From Schistosoma mansoni (lineage: Eukaryota > Platyhelminthes > Trematoda > Strigeidida > Schistosomatidae), in contig NC_031495.1 in the NCBI RefSeq assembly GCF_000237925.1, forward strand, positions 33,922,062 through 33,986,061: DNA of 64,000 bases, in the 5' to 3' direction. Below are positions 34,501 through 45,649 of the stretch, piece by piece. The notes below the pieces were generated by a model. It searched no databases. It was not told the origin of the DNA and saw only the letters and a list, made by a program, of their open reading frames with translations. The position numbers were made by a program, and so were the translations under genes. Each line of letters starts with the position of its first letter. Position 1 is the stretch's first letter.

Positions 34501-37158
34501 CCGTGGTGTTCAAGGGACAACTGACTGAAACTAACCATATATGGTATTCCTATAAGTAAGTTTAAACTTTTTAGCTCCGTAACTTTGGGGTTTTACTGCA
34601 GGCGATGGAGATTCATGAAGCAAAGTGAGGTGTACCTTTATTAGAACTGAAAGTTTCTATTTTCCTTAGTTGAAAGAAGAACTGTTGTAGATGCCCGCTA
34701 TCTGAAGTAAAAGGCTCGCTGTTATGACACTCCAGTACAGCTGGCACGAGGAACTTGCTGATGTCGTCATTTTTTACACCTCTCAGCCGACATCTATTTC
34801 ATTGTCAACCCAAAGAAACGGGTTTTTCAACCAATATAATTAAACTGGGTGGTCATAACAGACATATTCGACCACTAAACCAAGGTGGTGATGAAAAGTT
34901 TGCATAGACGGCCTTATGATTCAAAAATGTCCAAGGGATCAAAAACAAGTCTGTTTTTCATCGATATAAAAAAAGAAAGGAAAGTGGTTTTCTTCCATAT
35001 ACTAGGATATAAACCTATCTAATTATTCGATACTCTTACGAACATTCACAAAGCATTATTCAATATGCAAAGGAATTAACAAGAGTATATAAAATTAAAA
35101 ATTCCTTTGAGGTTCTCTAGAGTTTGAATATACTGAATCTAACGTAAGATGAATTTAATAAAGTTTACATATTTTCGAGGTCTTATTGATCAGATTCGTA
35201 AGTTATAACTACTATTACTTCCTCTTAGTTAACAAGGTTTCTGTGTCTACCAAACGACTTGCAACGACAACTGAAAAGCATCTAGCCAAAGATAAGGCTA
35301 CACATATACTCAGTAGCTGTAAATTTCTATTAATTCTTTAATGTTTTGCCAATGTTATAAACTATGAACGGGAATAACTAGAAGTAACCCAAATAAGAGT
35401 TTTCATACTTTTATCTTACCGTTGGTTAGTATGTATATTTTCAGCGATATATCTTCTAAGAGACGAAGACATGTCAAAAATAGGTTGACACTACAGGTAT
35501 GTGTAATAATACTCAACTCCAGGTATCATCTAAAATTGTCATAGATGTAAACAACGAGATAAGTCAAGCGAACGGACATAGAAATTAGACATTCTGTACT
35601 GAGTACTGCACATAAATACACCCACAAACGTTATGGAAAGAGGGGGGTAATTTTGCTACTTTCTGTTTCCAAATAATAAGTTATAGATAAAGACATTTGA
35701 TTGGTAAACTAGTCTAGAGCAGACATAAACTTTTCCTACTCACTAAAGTGTATTTAATTAGATCATCCATCTGACAGTTGGTTCGCAATTGTCGCCAAAT
35801 GTTCAAAACAAACGGTGTTTAAAAAATGGAATAGCTCGGTAGGTTGATTCGCCGGCTTTATCCTAATAACGAGTGTTATAGATAATAAGTCAACTATTCA
35901 TAACCGAATAAAACTTTACTCTCAGAGTTAGTAGAATCAAAAACATAAATGCGACTAAACCTTCAAAATTTTAACAATCGAGCCATTCACTCGTCGATAG
36001 GTTAAAAATGGAACTATTTTTAGGCTTTATAATGATTAGGCATTAATATACAATAAACTCTTCAATTTACTCTATACATGATGAACAGCTTTAGGCCTCC
36101 CCTTAATTATACTTGATAATTACTCCCATTCTGAATCCCAGCTAGATATCCCAATACCCATCTAAGTGATAGTATTATTTGTTCCAGGCAATTTTGTCAT
36201 AAACTACTGTCGTGAGAATTGGGAAACAATATTAAGCACTTTAAGTAGAAAATAAGTATTCAATAATAGATATTCTTACACACGGATTACTTGGGGTGAA
36301 AGGAATAAGTGAGCCGCACGTTCAACTTAAAAATGCAAGCAATGAGATAGGAGCACGAAGCTTCAATGAACCATTTATTTAAAAAAATGCAACACAGACT
36401 AAATAACAGTTTATCCTGATTTAGAAAGTTTGTTATGACGTTAATAGATGGAAAACCAGTTGATAGGATGCTGAACGAGACATATACAGTTCATTGATGT
36501 TAGGGTAACACACATGAGTTTTCTATTTACTGTATCAAACATATGATGAATTGATTCCTAGAAAGACTATAAGAAAAGTCAGGAAATTATCTTAACCAGT
36601 CGTAGCTATCGCCTTTTGTATGATAAAGGATGTTAAATATCGTGTTATTTCAGACTCACGAACTGGCTACATTAGCTCTTTATTAGTATCTGAGTTCCTT
36701 ATTGCTCCATATTAACTTCCTCATCGGTCATTTATTTTCATATCCCTGTTCATTTCTACGAATTCTTCTTCTTTAGCTTCATTTTTCGTGCTGTTCTACA
36801 GTCTTACATCATGAAATAATATCTGACACATTTATAAACGTTAGTTCTCTCAAAAAAATAGGAGTAAAAGGTTGATCATAACGTCAAAAGCTAGGAAAAA
36901 TAACACTCAAGATACCTGAACACTTTAAATTCGAATTAATTGGAAGTCGAAGTTCAGTCAAAGGCAATGTGTTTTCAATAAGTATATTATTATTAATGTA
37001 GTCCGGAAGTTATTAAATAAATTTCATCTTTTTGCATGCCGTGCATTGAGCGTTTTCTTCATTAGCCAATAAATCCAGGTCACTTATAAACTACTTTTGA
37101 ATAAAGAACCTTTGGTTAGATAAAATATATCAGTAAGAAACAAATAAGTAATAAAAGG
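31551..37158. other. Long AT-rich interval with no supported gene
   Basis: I see no repeat of the families found elsewhere and no convincing exon. Short ORFs (33088-33270, 33952-34191) have ordinary AT-rich composition and no domain. The interval may hold single-copy non-coding sequence or small exons that cannot be recognised by eye. Confidence 0.4.
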
Positions 37159-37164
37159 TTTATT
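37159..37164 (-). promoter_or_regulatory. Candidate poly(A) signal of the lipase gene
   Basis: AATAAA on the minus strand directly abutting the TAA stop codon. Further use is not testable here. Confidence 0.5.
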
Positions 37165-38619
37165 TTACTTAGAAGAGTTATTAGAGAGAAAGTGTACAGA
37201 AGAAATGTATAAAAATACATTACGATAAAGTGATCTTTGAAAATCAAGAGGTACTTGTTCCTGAGATGATTTGAGTAGAGTTCTCGACCAACAAGCATCA
37301 AAATGATCCCATAGAAATTCGGACTTTCTTTTGTTAGATGTGCAACTGGTTTTACTGGCTTTTCCACAATCGACATCAAGATGAGACTCATTCTTCTGAA
37401 TTCCATCAATCCATCTATTTACATTATCAATGTACCATACTCCAGGCCTTATACTTTCATGAAGTGACAACAAACATTCTTGTTTTGGAAACACTTCAAC
37501 AAATGATTCGGCTCCACGCGGTATACACTGGTTTATTACAGTAACCAGACCATCATTGTCCCTTAATGGGTCCACATCATTGCTTATTTCCTGTATCTTA
37601 TGTATTATTTTTTTCGTATGGTCATCAAGACAGTTGTCGTTAGTTCTATCCAAAAGGATAGCAGCAAATGGCCATAATATAGGTGACATTTCAGAGGGTA
37701 CATTAAGAGTAGATGACATAGTTGCACTGGAAAATAGGGAAAGATAAAATGTACCACTGTGGATAAAATCCGGAACACGTTTCAAGGAGCCCTTAATGTT
37801 CGATGAATTGTGGAGAATCTCTTCAAGCTTGGAAATACCCTCCCGTGTATTATCATAAATTATGTTATCACCTGAACTAAATATTCCACACTTCAAACTA
37901 GAATTCAACTTATTCACAACTTCCTCCCCAGATAGAGATTGAGGACTATCACCAGCATCAGAAACCCAGTGACCTATGGACCAGTTTAAGGCTCGACTAA
38001 GTTGTTCAGAGTCTAGTTTCAGTTTTGACGTGGCCGCCCATATGACAGCTCGACTAAGTATTTTTGCTGCCTTTTGGACCTTTGTATGGATACAAGCTGG
38101 ACAACCAAGATTTTTGCATTCTTTACACATAAAGTTTCCGTTGATCAGATGTAAAATTTCCTTATTAATCACATCTGATACAGCAGATTCATTGAGTGCA
38201 CCATTAATGGAAGTAATTGACAAAATCCACTTAGCACTTGTTTCCTTATTCCAAAAATTGATTTCGAGAAGTCTTTGGAGAACTCTGGCTGTATTTATGG
38301 CAGTAGAATGACACACAAGGTGAATGGGGTTTGAGGGTCCCCATTCTAAATACAGTGGAGGTGTTTTACTATAATCCCTACCCCAGCGGGAATGTCCAAA
38401 AAATTTTGAATGTCCTAATCCATAATCCACCAATGTACCGGTTATCTGTGCAAATATTTCGCAAGCTCTGTCGTGATGTGAAGCTATAGGACTTGGGTCA
38501 ACACATGAAATTGATAAATTGGTGGGAATAATGGAACTGTCTAGTGCACTTTCCCAGTACCCATCGGTCAAGCCCCAACCTGGTAATCCTGGCATCAATA
38601 TTACTTTGCTTTTAACCAT
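37165..38619 (-). CDS. Zinc-binding family I.5-like lipase, single exon
   Basis: Predicted triacylglycerol/ester hydrolase of 484 residues. The start of the first core strand and oxyanion region is at residues 7-16 (ILMPGLPGWG). The block DRACEIFAQI(50-60)..VDYGLGHSKFFGH(64-76)SRWGRDY reproduces the thermophilic Bacillus-type lipase zinc site with the same 20- and 6-residue spacing: Asp50, His70, His76. The fourth ligand is probably Asp256 in YDNTREGISKLEE. The nucleophile is Ser105 in HLVCHSTA, an odd elbow (CHSTA instead of GHSQG); the acid is Asp356 in DNDGLV and the histidine His439 in LWDHFDACW. Longer loops lie between Ser105 and Asp356 and between Asp356 and His439 than in bacterial enzymes. 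Residues 165-176 form CX2CX4CX2C followed by His178, possibly a second metal site. An in-frame TAG lies two codons upstream of the ATG, supporting this start. No signal peptide or intron is seen. Function beyond 'lipase-like hydrolase' is inference. Confidence 0.9.
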   Translation of the reverse strand: MVKSKVILMPGLPGWGLTDGYWESALDSSIIPTNLSISCVDPSPIASHHDRACEIFAQITGTLVDYGLGHSKFFGHSRWGRDYSKTPPLYLEWGPSNPIHLVCHSTAINTARVLQRLLEINFWNKETSAKWILSITSINGALNESAVSDVINKEILHLINGNFMCKECKNLGCPACIHTKVQKAAKILSRAVIWAATSKLKLDSEQLSRALNWSIGHWVSDAGDSPQSLSGEEVVNKLNSSLKCGIFSSGDNIIYDNTREGISKLEEILHNSSNIKGSLKRVPDFIHSGTFYLSLFSSATMSSTLNVPSEMSPILWPFAAILLDRTNDNCLDDHTKKIIHKIQEISNDVDPLRDNDGLVTVINQCIPRGAESFVEVFPKQECLLSLHESIRPGVWYIDNVNRWIDGIQKNESHLDVDCGKASKTSCTSNKRKSEFLWDHFDACWSRTLLKSSQEQVPLDFQRSLYRNVFLYISSVHFLSNNSSK

Positions 38620-39076
38620 GGGCTATCTTTGACAGGCGGGCGTTTGGTTAAACAGTAAAATCAGACGTATTTTTATACTATGACAGAATGTTGTTAGGAA
38701 TGATGCTGATAATATTATATCCAATAAAATGCTCTGCATATCAATAAACTAGATTTCCATGATTGACATATCATGTATAGGTTGGTATATATTGCATTGT
38801 TCTAATGATTTCTTGAGATGGTTATAAAACAGTAACAAGCAAATACAACCGAATTCGTGCCCCGTCAATAGAGATATTGAAGCGCTGCTTCAATATTCAA
38901 TGTCTCAAGCTTCTGACTTCCAAACTTTATATGACAGAATTAGAAAAGTATGTACTGCATGAGATCTGCATCTTTATAAGATGGAAGCGTTTTTATCGAT
39001 GGGGAAATATGATTCTTATAATGTTTCTATCGTTACTGAAGGGAGAATCCCAGTTAATAAATTGTTGAGATGATCA
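38620..39076. other. Upstream region of the lipase gene
   Basis: About 457 bp between the lipase ATG and the LTR element. It must contain at least part of the 5' UTR and perhaps the promoter; no clear TATA or initiator is assignable. Confidence 0.4.
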
Positions 39077-39080
39077 CCCT

Positions 39081-39563
39081 TGTAGTGGCCTAAATCTGGT
39101 TCTGTCTATACTCGTATATAATAAATGACTTTATTCCGCGTTGGTGAACAGCGGAGTTAAATAAGTCAAGTACGAGAATGGAATTAGGATACATATATTT
39201 TCTACAGTCATTGATTTGGCCAGAGAATCAGAGTGATGAAGCGAACGAAGCAAAAATCATGCGCAATGGAGATGGCTGGGAAGCCAACTCGAGAGCGAGG
39301 CAAAAGATGATGCGTATCGGAGATGGCTGGGAAGCCAACTCGATTTAAGCAAGCGTTAATCAACATTTATAGTCAGACAAAAATGAGTGACAGACGTATG
39401 ATGAATAAGATACGAAGTGTACACATATATGCTCATATAAAAGTATAGCCAAGGTTAATAAGCGAATAATGAACAAGATCAAAATATGACTCATGACAGG
39501 CGAATTGGCTTGGCCAGTAGCTAGGATAAAGTATATGGGCTTAACAAATAAACTGATACTACA
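39081..39563 (-). repeat. 3' LTR (483 bp)
   Basis: Minus orientation, TGTAGTATC..CACTACA. The first half (39320-39563) differs from the 5' LTR at only about two positions. It also contains a tandem duplication of a 25-bp segment (GGAGATGGCTGGGAAGCC.., 39268 and 39319). The other half does not match the 5' LTR but matches the solo LTR at 5903-6384. Confidence 0.88.
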
Positions 39564-39566
39564 TAG

Positions 39567-39573
39567 CCCCCTT
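39567..39573 (-). promoter_or_regulatory. Polypurine tract
   Basis: AAGGGGG on the minus strand, 3 bp from the 3' LTR start: the expected plus-strand primer of reverse transcription. Confidence 0.75.
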
Positions 39574-41086
39574 GTAGAAAATAGCACATTTATAAAAAAA
39601 TGTCTGTTTTCGAAAAATAACACTGAAGCGGTATGTGGATAACGTCAAAATGTGGGAAAAAATGGTACAATACCTGATAAATTACAGTGTCATGTGAGGG
39701 GCGAGCGTATTAAACAAAAGTGTCATACTTATGTGAAAAGGTACATGAATATTGTCAAGATGCGGACAAAAATTGAAATGCTAGCATGTGATTATGAGTA
39801 CATTAGTAAGCGTACGAAAAAAATTTAACATGCATTTATGTTGAGACTGTCCGGATGATAAAATAACATGTTTGTATGAGCGATTCGAAATATCGTGAAA
39901 ATAGAATATAACAGTAATTGCTATGTGGTGCTGATTGAATATGAGGATGAAGAACAGTGAAATATGTTCTGATAAGCTGCAGTTGAGTAAATAGAGTTGA
40001 TTGGCGATGAGTGGATTCGAATTTACACGACTGGAGTTTATGTGGGATAAAAAATAATCCAGCCGTAGGATGATGACTGCGTAAACGGGTGATATTTGTT
40101 GCTGTACTAATAATGATAATAAAATGCGAAGTCAGCGTACGTTGTCGTGTGCGTCGAGTTATCGTTAAATATGTATTAGTAGAATGACCAGAGGAACAGG
40201 ATAGTGACTGCGGAGACGAGATTTGCGGAGTCGTATTCCTTTATGGTCATGCAGCCTATCGTGTTTTGTGTAGTTAGAGGGATATGCGCTCAACCTCGTT
40301 TGTTACGAAACCGTATAAAGGCGTGATAAAAATACCAATACATATGATAATCGATGACGGCGGGTGAGACTGACTTGAATGTGACGAACAAGAGTGTATC
40401 TTTGAGAGACTAGCTCTAAACTCTATGTTCTGGTGTACAGTGCAATGGGAATAGAAAATTAATAGCAGTAATCGAATAATATTTATGGGTAACGGATGAT
40501 GCAGCATTCAGCTATACATGTGAATGAATAGATAATATGAACATAATCATTACAAATCGGCTGGTAATGCGGCGTGGAATACTTGATTTGTGTATAGACA
40601 TTAAAGTATGGATCATCGTGAAACCAAAATTGCTGAAGTTCAGTTGAGGTTGTCGCGTAAAAAGTAGAAAATGACGATTGCTGAGTACCGATGAGATGAA
40701 TGAATATTAGTTGTATCGAGAACATAAGTTCCTACTATCGGGAGTATGAATCCAAACTTATGTCTATGATAGAGTGTAATATTAGACCGAAAATGACATG
40801 AAAAAAATAATTGGAACGAACTCACTTGAATCAGGAAAATTGTACGTCAGTGGATAATAAAAATAATCCAGTGAGTTTTGAATATCATAACGTGTAATGT
40901 CCATATAATTATGATTTGTTCGATTAGTGATTCGACAGCGTAAATGCCATAGTTTAACGTTAATACGAACAAAAATAATAATTCCACGTTAGTTGATGAT
41001 ATGAAATTATTGTAATAATGAGCATATAGAGGTTATTCGAATCATAACAGAATATGTCGTCGACGGTTCCATTTTTGGTTTGTGTT

Positions 41087-41104
41087 CGCTCGTTGCGGTC
41101 GCCA
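41087..41104 (-). promoter_or_regulatory. Primer-binding site
   Basis: TGGCGACCGCAACGAGCG on the minus strand, 4 nt inside the 5' LTR. It starts TGG, as required for a tRNA CCA end, and resembles the complement of the 3' end of tRNA-Trp (imperfectly). Confidence 0.7.
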
Positions 41105-41108
41105 ATTA

Positions 41109-41632
41109 TGTAGTGAGTTCGTACGCAGATGTTGTCGATTCTTGTCCGTGTTTGTTCGGCGAGGCCTCCAATTCTGTAGTGCCGCGATTCGTTAATCGTT
41201 CGTTTCGATAATCGATATAATTCTAATCTTAACGGCGCGTAAAATCAGAAGACAAAGGATAGCAGCAACTACAGTCTATTGTCGAATAACTCAGGTCAGA
41301 AAGTTAGCAACACCTGAGCGAATAATAACGAGCGAGTGAACAGGCGAATAAGCGAAGGAAGTGAGCGAGGCGGAAATGACATGCAGTGGAGATGGCTGGG
41401 AAGCCAACTCGATTTAAGCAAGCGTTAATCAACATTTATAGTCAGACAAAAATGAGTGACAGACATATGATGAATAAGATACGAAGTGTACACATATATG
41501 CTCATATAAAAGTATAGCCAAGGTTAATAAGCGAATAATGAACAATATCAAAATATGACTCATGACAGGCGAATTGGCTTGGCCAGTAGCTAGGATAAAG
41601 TATATGGGCTTAACAAATAAACTGATACTACA
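41109..41632 (-). repeat. 5' LTR (about 524 bp), mosaic
   Basis: The half from 41387 to 41632 is about 99% identical to the 3' LTR. The half from 41109 to 41386 is unrelated by eye to the 3' LTR, though it still ends CACTACA next to the PBS. The boundary could alternatively be the second CACTACA-like site at about 41176. Confidence 0.75.
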
Positions 41633-41636
41633 CCCT

Positions 41637-42262
41637 CAATACCTACAGAACTAAAGTAAACATTGATCCTTCTTTTAAAAGACTCTCCTAAAGACGAAAC
41701 TGCAATCGCTTCTCGTGAGAAATTTCGAAGTTCAGTTCCCATGGCAACGAAATGTTTACATGGATTGTGTACGGGCTATTTCGTGTTTTAGGATAAATAG
41801 AAGTCCTTATAAGTACAAATCGGTGCTAAAATGCATAAATGATCTTTTGTGGTAAAGAAAACTGTCAGTGATATGACATATCAAGGTTATATCTCCTTAA
41901 TCCTTCTGTGTTCCACAAATTGCAGATTTAGAGCTTTCAGGCGAAGAATGTATACTCTATTTTTTTATTCCAACACCTTACTTACCTTTCGTTAAACACG
42001 TTTGAAGAGGAAAATCCTATTCTTAAGGTTGGGAGATATTGTGCGTATGTACTTCTCCAGGTGAGTCATCAAGTAAACAACAAAAGCAGTTCAACAGGCT
42101 ACGTAAAATTCGGGGAAGAAACCCCAAGTTATCTTATGGTTTATTGCTGCATAATATCATTGGGAAGAAGTACCTAGAATACAATACAAAGTGACGTTCA
42201 ATCCCTTTTTCAAAGCGGAGATTATGGTACTGTTATCATACATAGACAATGAGATGAAAAGT
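41637..42262. other. Intergenic DNA
   Basis: No supported feature. Confidence 0.35.
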
Positions 42263-42565
42263 GTGTAGCTGTAAATAATTCCCTAAAATCAATAACTTTG
42301 TAAGTGTTCGACATCGGATGCTGACCACATTAGTTTTAGTGGACCTGTTTAGCTGAAGGCGTTCCGTCATGCATCCGTACCAGATCACGTTACAGCACAG
42401 CGTGGGAAACGTCTCCTACGATCATTAGGTAGATTAGATCAATCGCTTCTCGATATATTGATAACGCATCAAATATGTCTTCCAACCTTTTCGCTTCTGA
42501 CTTCTGATTTTAACTGAGTGGGCACGATTCGATTATAGAAGGTGTTACTGGCTAATATTTGTCAC
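42263..42565 (-). repeat. Dispersed repeat, inverted partner of 47520-47815
   Basis: Shared landmarks: TGCATCCGTACCAGATCACGTT, CTCGATATATTG and GTCAGCATCC in reverse; roughly 80% identity by eye. No function recognised. Confidence 0.75.
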
Positions 42566-45500
42566 TAATGCTCACTATTTGCACTCTATATTTGCCAACA
42601 TTCAGAGGGAGAAGGTTTCTACTGTGTTTTGCCTCATATCCTATTCGAGTCTTTCTGACGAGACGAAATACTAATCGGAATTGGTGCCTATCTCGAAGCC
42701 TTGGGATCAAATGCACATAGCAGAGTTTGAGAGTCTATAATACAAGGTAACTTATTAAGGAACAATGAGAATAGGAGTGGTCCAAGGATTTACCCTCACA
42801 ACATCCCACTCATAATTGAGATCGAAGTCATATAGAATAAAATTGGCTCTGTTGGCTTGTGGTCTTCTTCACAGGTATTCCGCAAGCCATGTCATCAAAG
42901 GCCGACTTATAGATTTTGGTCAGGGAATCTCATAATAAGCCTAAGAGGCCTATCTGAACAGGATACTTGGAACCCATTCATGGGCCCCGATTCCCAGACA
43001 GTCAATAGACTTGTATTACACGATCCAAATGGGGAGAAAGCATATTATGATTCAGAATCTGAAGATTTGTTGAGCAGGTGACTATAAAAAGGTCTGTTTC
43101 GAACTCTGTAAGTTAGAATATGATAAAATGTTTGTTATTCATCTGTTGTTAGCTCTGAGTTGAGCCTTCAGTTTTTAACGAGAAGTGTAATAGTCATATT
43201 GAGCCTCACTAGTTCTGAAGCAGTAATCAGCGCGAAGATGGAGTTTCTACTTTATTCTGTCTGGTGATAATGTATGCAATACTTATACTGGTAAGAAAGT
43301 ACAATCGCCAAACACAGCATGGGAAAGTGCAATATGATGTGGTTATACTTGATTCAGATATTCGAAAGACTGTCTTCGGGTATTCACATAATGTCAGGAC
43401 ACTGAAGCAATGTGTTCGAAACCAGTTAAGACTGGTACTGAATGAAAATAAACCAGAATATTTAGAAGACCTATACCTCTACAAAATATGACTGCCACTC
43501 TCATTGATAGCCAACGGAATCATTTCCTGTTCACGCTGTTTGCTAATAACTGTAAACCACGAGTTACCAAGATTGACTCTGAACATGAAATAATTTCCTT
43601 CGTTGGAGAAGTAACAGAAAACTCAAAATTTGTGGTAGCCATCATCATACCAAAACAGAACCATCATTCGATAGGTCTAACTGTCCGTTGTTTCAATCAC
43701 AACATGCATTTGGCCATCCACGTACAAAGAGCATGCAGAAAACGTCCTGGAGTCATGTGAAGTCGACGATAACGCTCAAAGATTAAATCGCAGGTCAAAG
43801 TGTTCCTTAGCCTACACTCTTTTGCAGCATGTACTAATTTACTCTATAAATAACGTTTTTCTATATCTATACTTCATATGCCGAACACATTTCATGATAT
43901 TGGCATCTCCACCAATTTCTATACTATAACCAATTGGATTACTTTTTAGGATCCCACCTCTGAAATCCCAACGTTGAATCCGACGTTTGTTGGAAGGCCC
44001 AGATTAAAAATCGACAATGAATCTCGGAATGATGCATATTGTGTTGACCACGTTACTAAGACATCGAGCGTGAGTATTTTATTGAGTAGCTACGATCTCA
44101 TTCTCTTCCATGTTTTTTACTGGTGTTAGCTGCAAGTGACAGAAAGTCAGCCCTAACTTGTCTTCAAAAACACCGGGTGCTAGAAAGGAAACACTCAACA
44201 CCACTGACTATACCTCATGCTCTTCACTGGTTACAACAAGCTACCTGGCAATTTTTCCGCCGTTGGGTCCACTTTTGTTGTGTCAACTCGGTACACAAGC
44301 AGTACCACAGATTCATGGTGAGCAACTCATGCTCTTGGTCCTGGTATATATAGTCGTGTGGTGTGAAAAGCACTCCTTAATTAGACATATATGAGAGAAA
44401 TACAAGGTCTGACAAACAAAGCCGAAGTCATTATGATCACGTTGTCAGAGCGACCGACGTGGGGACTATCAGAAACGTGACCACAGATGTCAGTGCAGAA
44501 ATACCATCCACAACTCGAATAGATTGAAAAGCGGAAAACGTTTACTGAAAGCCTCATAACTATCGGCTACAAACAATGGGAAGGAGTAACGAATAACTGT
44601 TATGACCAATATTAAGTAAATAACATTAACCGTATCAGAACTTGGAGATCAGGTAAGATACCCAGCGCTATTGACTGGACGTTACTTTTGGCCGAGGCCT
44701 TCAGTTCTCTTTTTCTAGGATTCTCACAGAGCTGGATAGGTTATTTTTCTTGGAATTACGGAAGATAAATCAATTCTGAACTACATTTCATACCCTATGA
44801 TAAGATCTCAGTTTAACATATTCATGGTTTTTATGATCATATTCATATAATTGATTATTCATTTCGCCTATCCAATAGAACCATGCTCCATCCTTTTTAA
44901 ACCACATATAATCATATTTGACGAAGAATTGCATTTCATACTTGCATAATAATCCTTATATCGTATTTCAATGCTATATCCTACGTACTTTAATTATTTA
45001 CAAGATCTATTAAGACCTCTACCTAATATTGAAAAAATATATATAATCGTGTATGATAAAGCACTATACTCACTACTTTATGTACTATCCTTTAAATTGT
45101 ATTTGGATATCATAACTCATTTAACTTCCATAATTACCTGTTCGGTTCAGTGGGTCCGTCATAGATTTTGGTCAGTAATTTTATCCAAAAAGCCGCTTCA
45201 TATATTTGATCATAAAGCATCATAATAATTTTATATGGCAAAAAGCTTCTGAACTACTTATTTCTGCACCACCCAATTTTAACTAATGCAGGCTTTCGGT
45301 TTATATATGTACCTCATACTGTACCCATTTCGATTGTTTGATACTAATTATTGACAGTTCTAAATTACTTTATTATTTAGGGCTATCTTCCCCTGTAAAA
45401 TATATGTCAAAATTCACACAATGTTCATCTATATGTTCTGTTTTGCCTCCACACATACCTACCAAATCTCTATTACGATATTCCTGCCATTCTCCCCTCG

Positions 45501-45649
45501 TTTTTGACACCTTCACTAATCCTCACGACACATTCACTCTCGTTTCGAACATAGATTTTGACTTCTGAACTATCTTGGGCCCTCAGCCTTTGTTTTTTAA
45601 CCTATTTCTATTTCCATCATTTACAAGCTTATATCAGTTGTCTTCATTC
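42566..45649 (+). other. Interval with unrecognised, probably decayed ORFs
   Basis: Plus-strand ORFs at 42857-43081 (GLSEQDTWNPFMGPDSQTVN, DPNGEKAYYDSESEDLLSR), 43264-43491, 43488-43760 and 44158-44394 (hydrophobic LLLCQLGTQ..LMLLVLVYIVVW) have protein-like composition more balanced than surrounding AT-rich ORFs. I cannot identify a family. Absence of shared frame and visible splice phase suggests pseudogene pieces or parts of an unrecognised repeat. Confidence 0.35.

Larger units (their letters stand above)
39564..41108 (-). other. Internal region of the LTR element, non-coding
   Basis: Only short ORFs (below 90 codons) on either strand, with no zinc knuckle, protease, RT or integrase motif. 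Mobilisation would need proteins in trans. Confidence 0.7.
39077..41636 (-). mobile_element. Non-autonomous LTR retrotransposon with 4-bp TSD
   Basis: Two LTRs beginning TGTAGTATC and ending CACTACA in minus orientation bound a 1.5-kb interior without gag or pol coding. The flanking CCCT (39077-39080 and 41633-41636) is the target-site duplication. A primer-binding site and a polypurine tract sit at the proper inner edges. The total of 2.55 kb and lack of ORFs make it a non-autonomous (TRIM/LARD-like) element. The superfamily is likely Gypsy from the 4-bp TSD and the PBS, which resembles the tRNA-Trp site used by fluke CsRn1-type elements; this is inference. Confidence 0.88.

Noticed and set aside
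37976-38311. 111-codon plus-strand ORF
   Set aside because: Antisense shadow of the lipase gene.
42653-42672. CTGACGA followed by GAC and GAAA, looking like a hammerhead core
   Set aside because: There is no room for stem II between the two core boxes and no helix I partner; a chance match.
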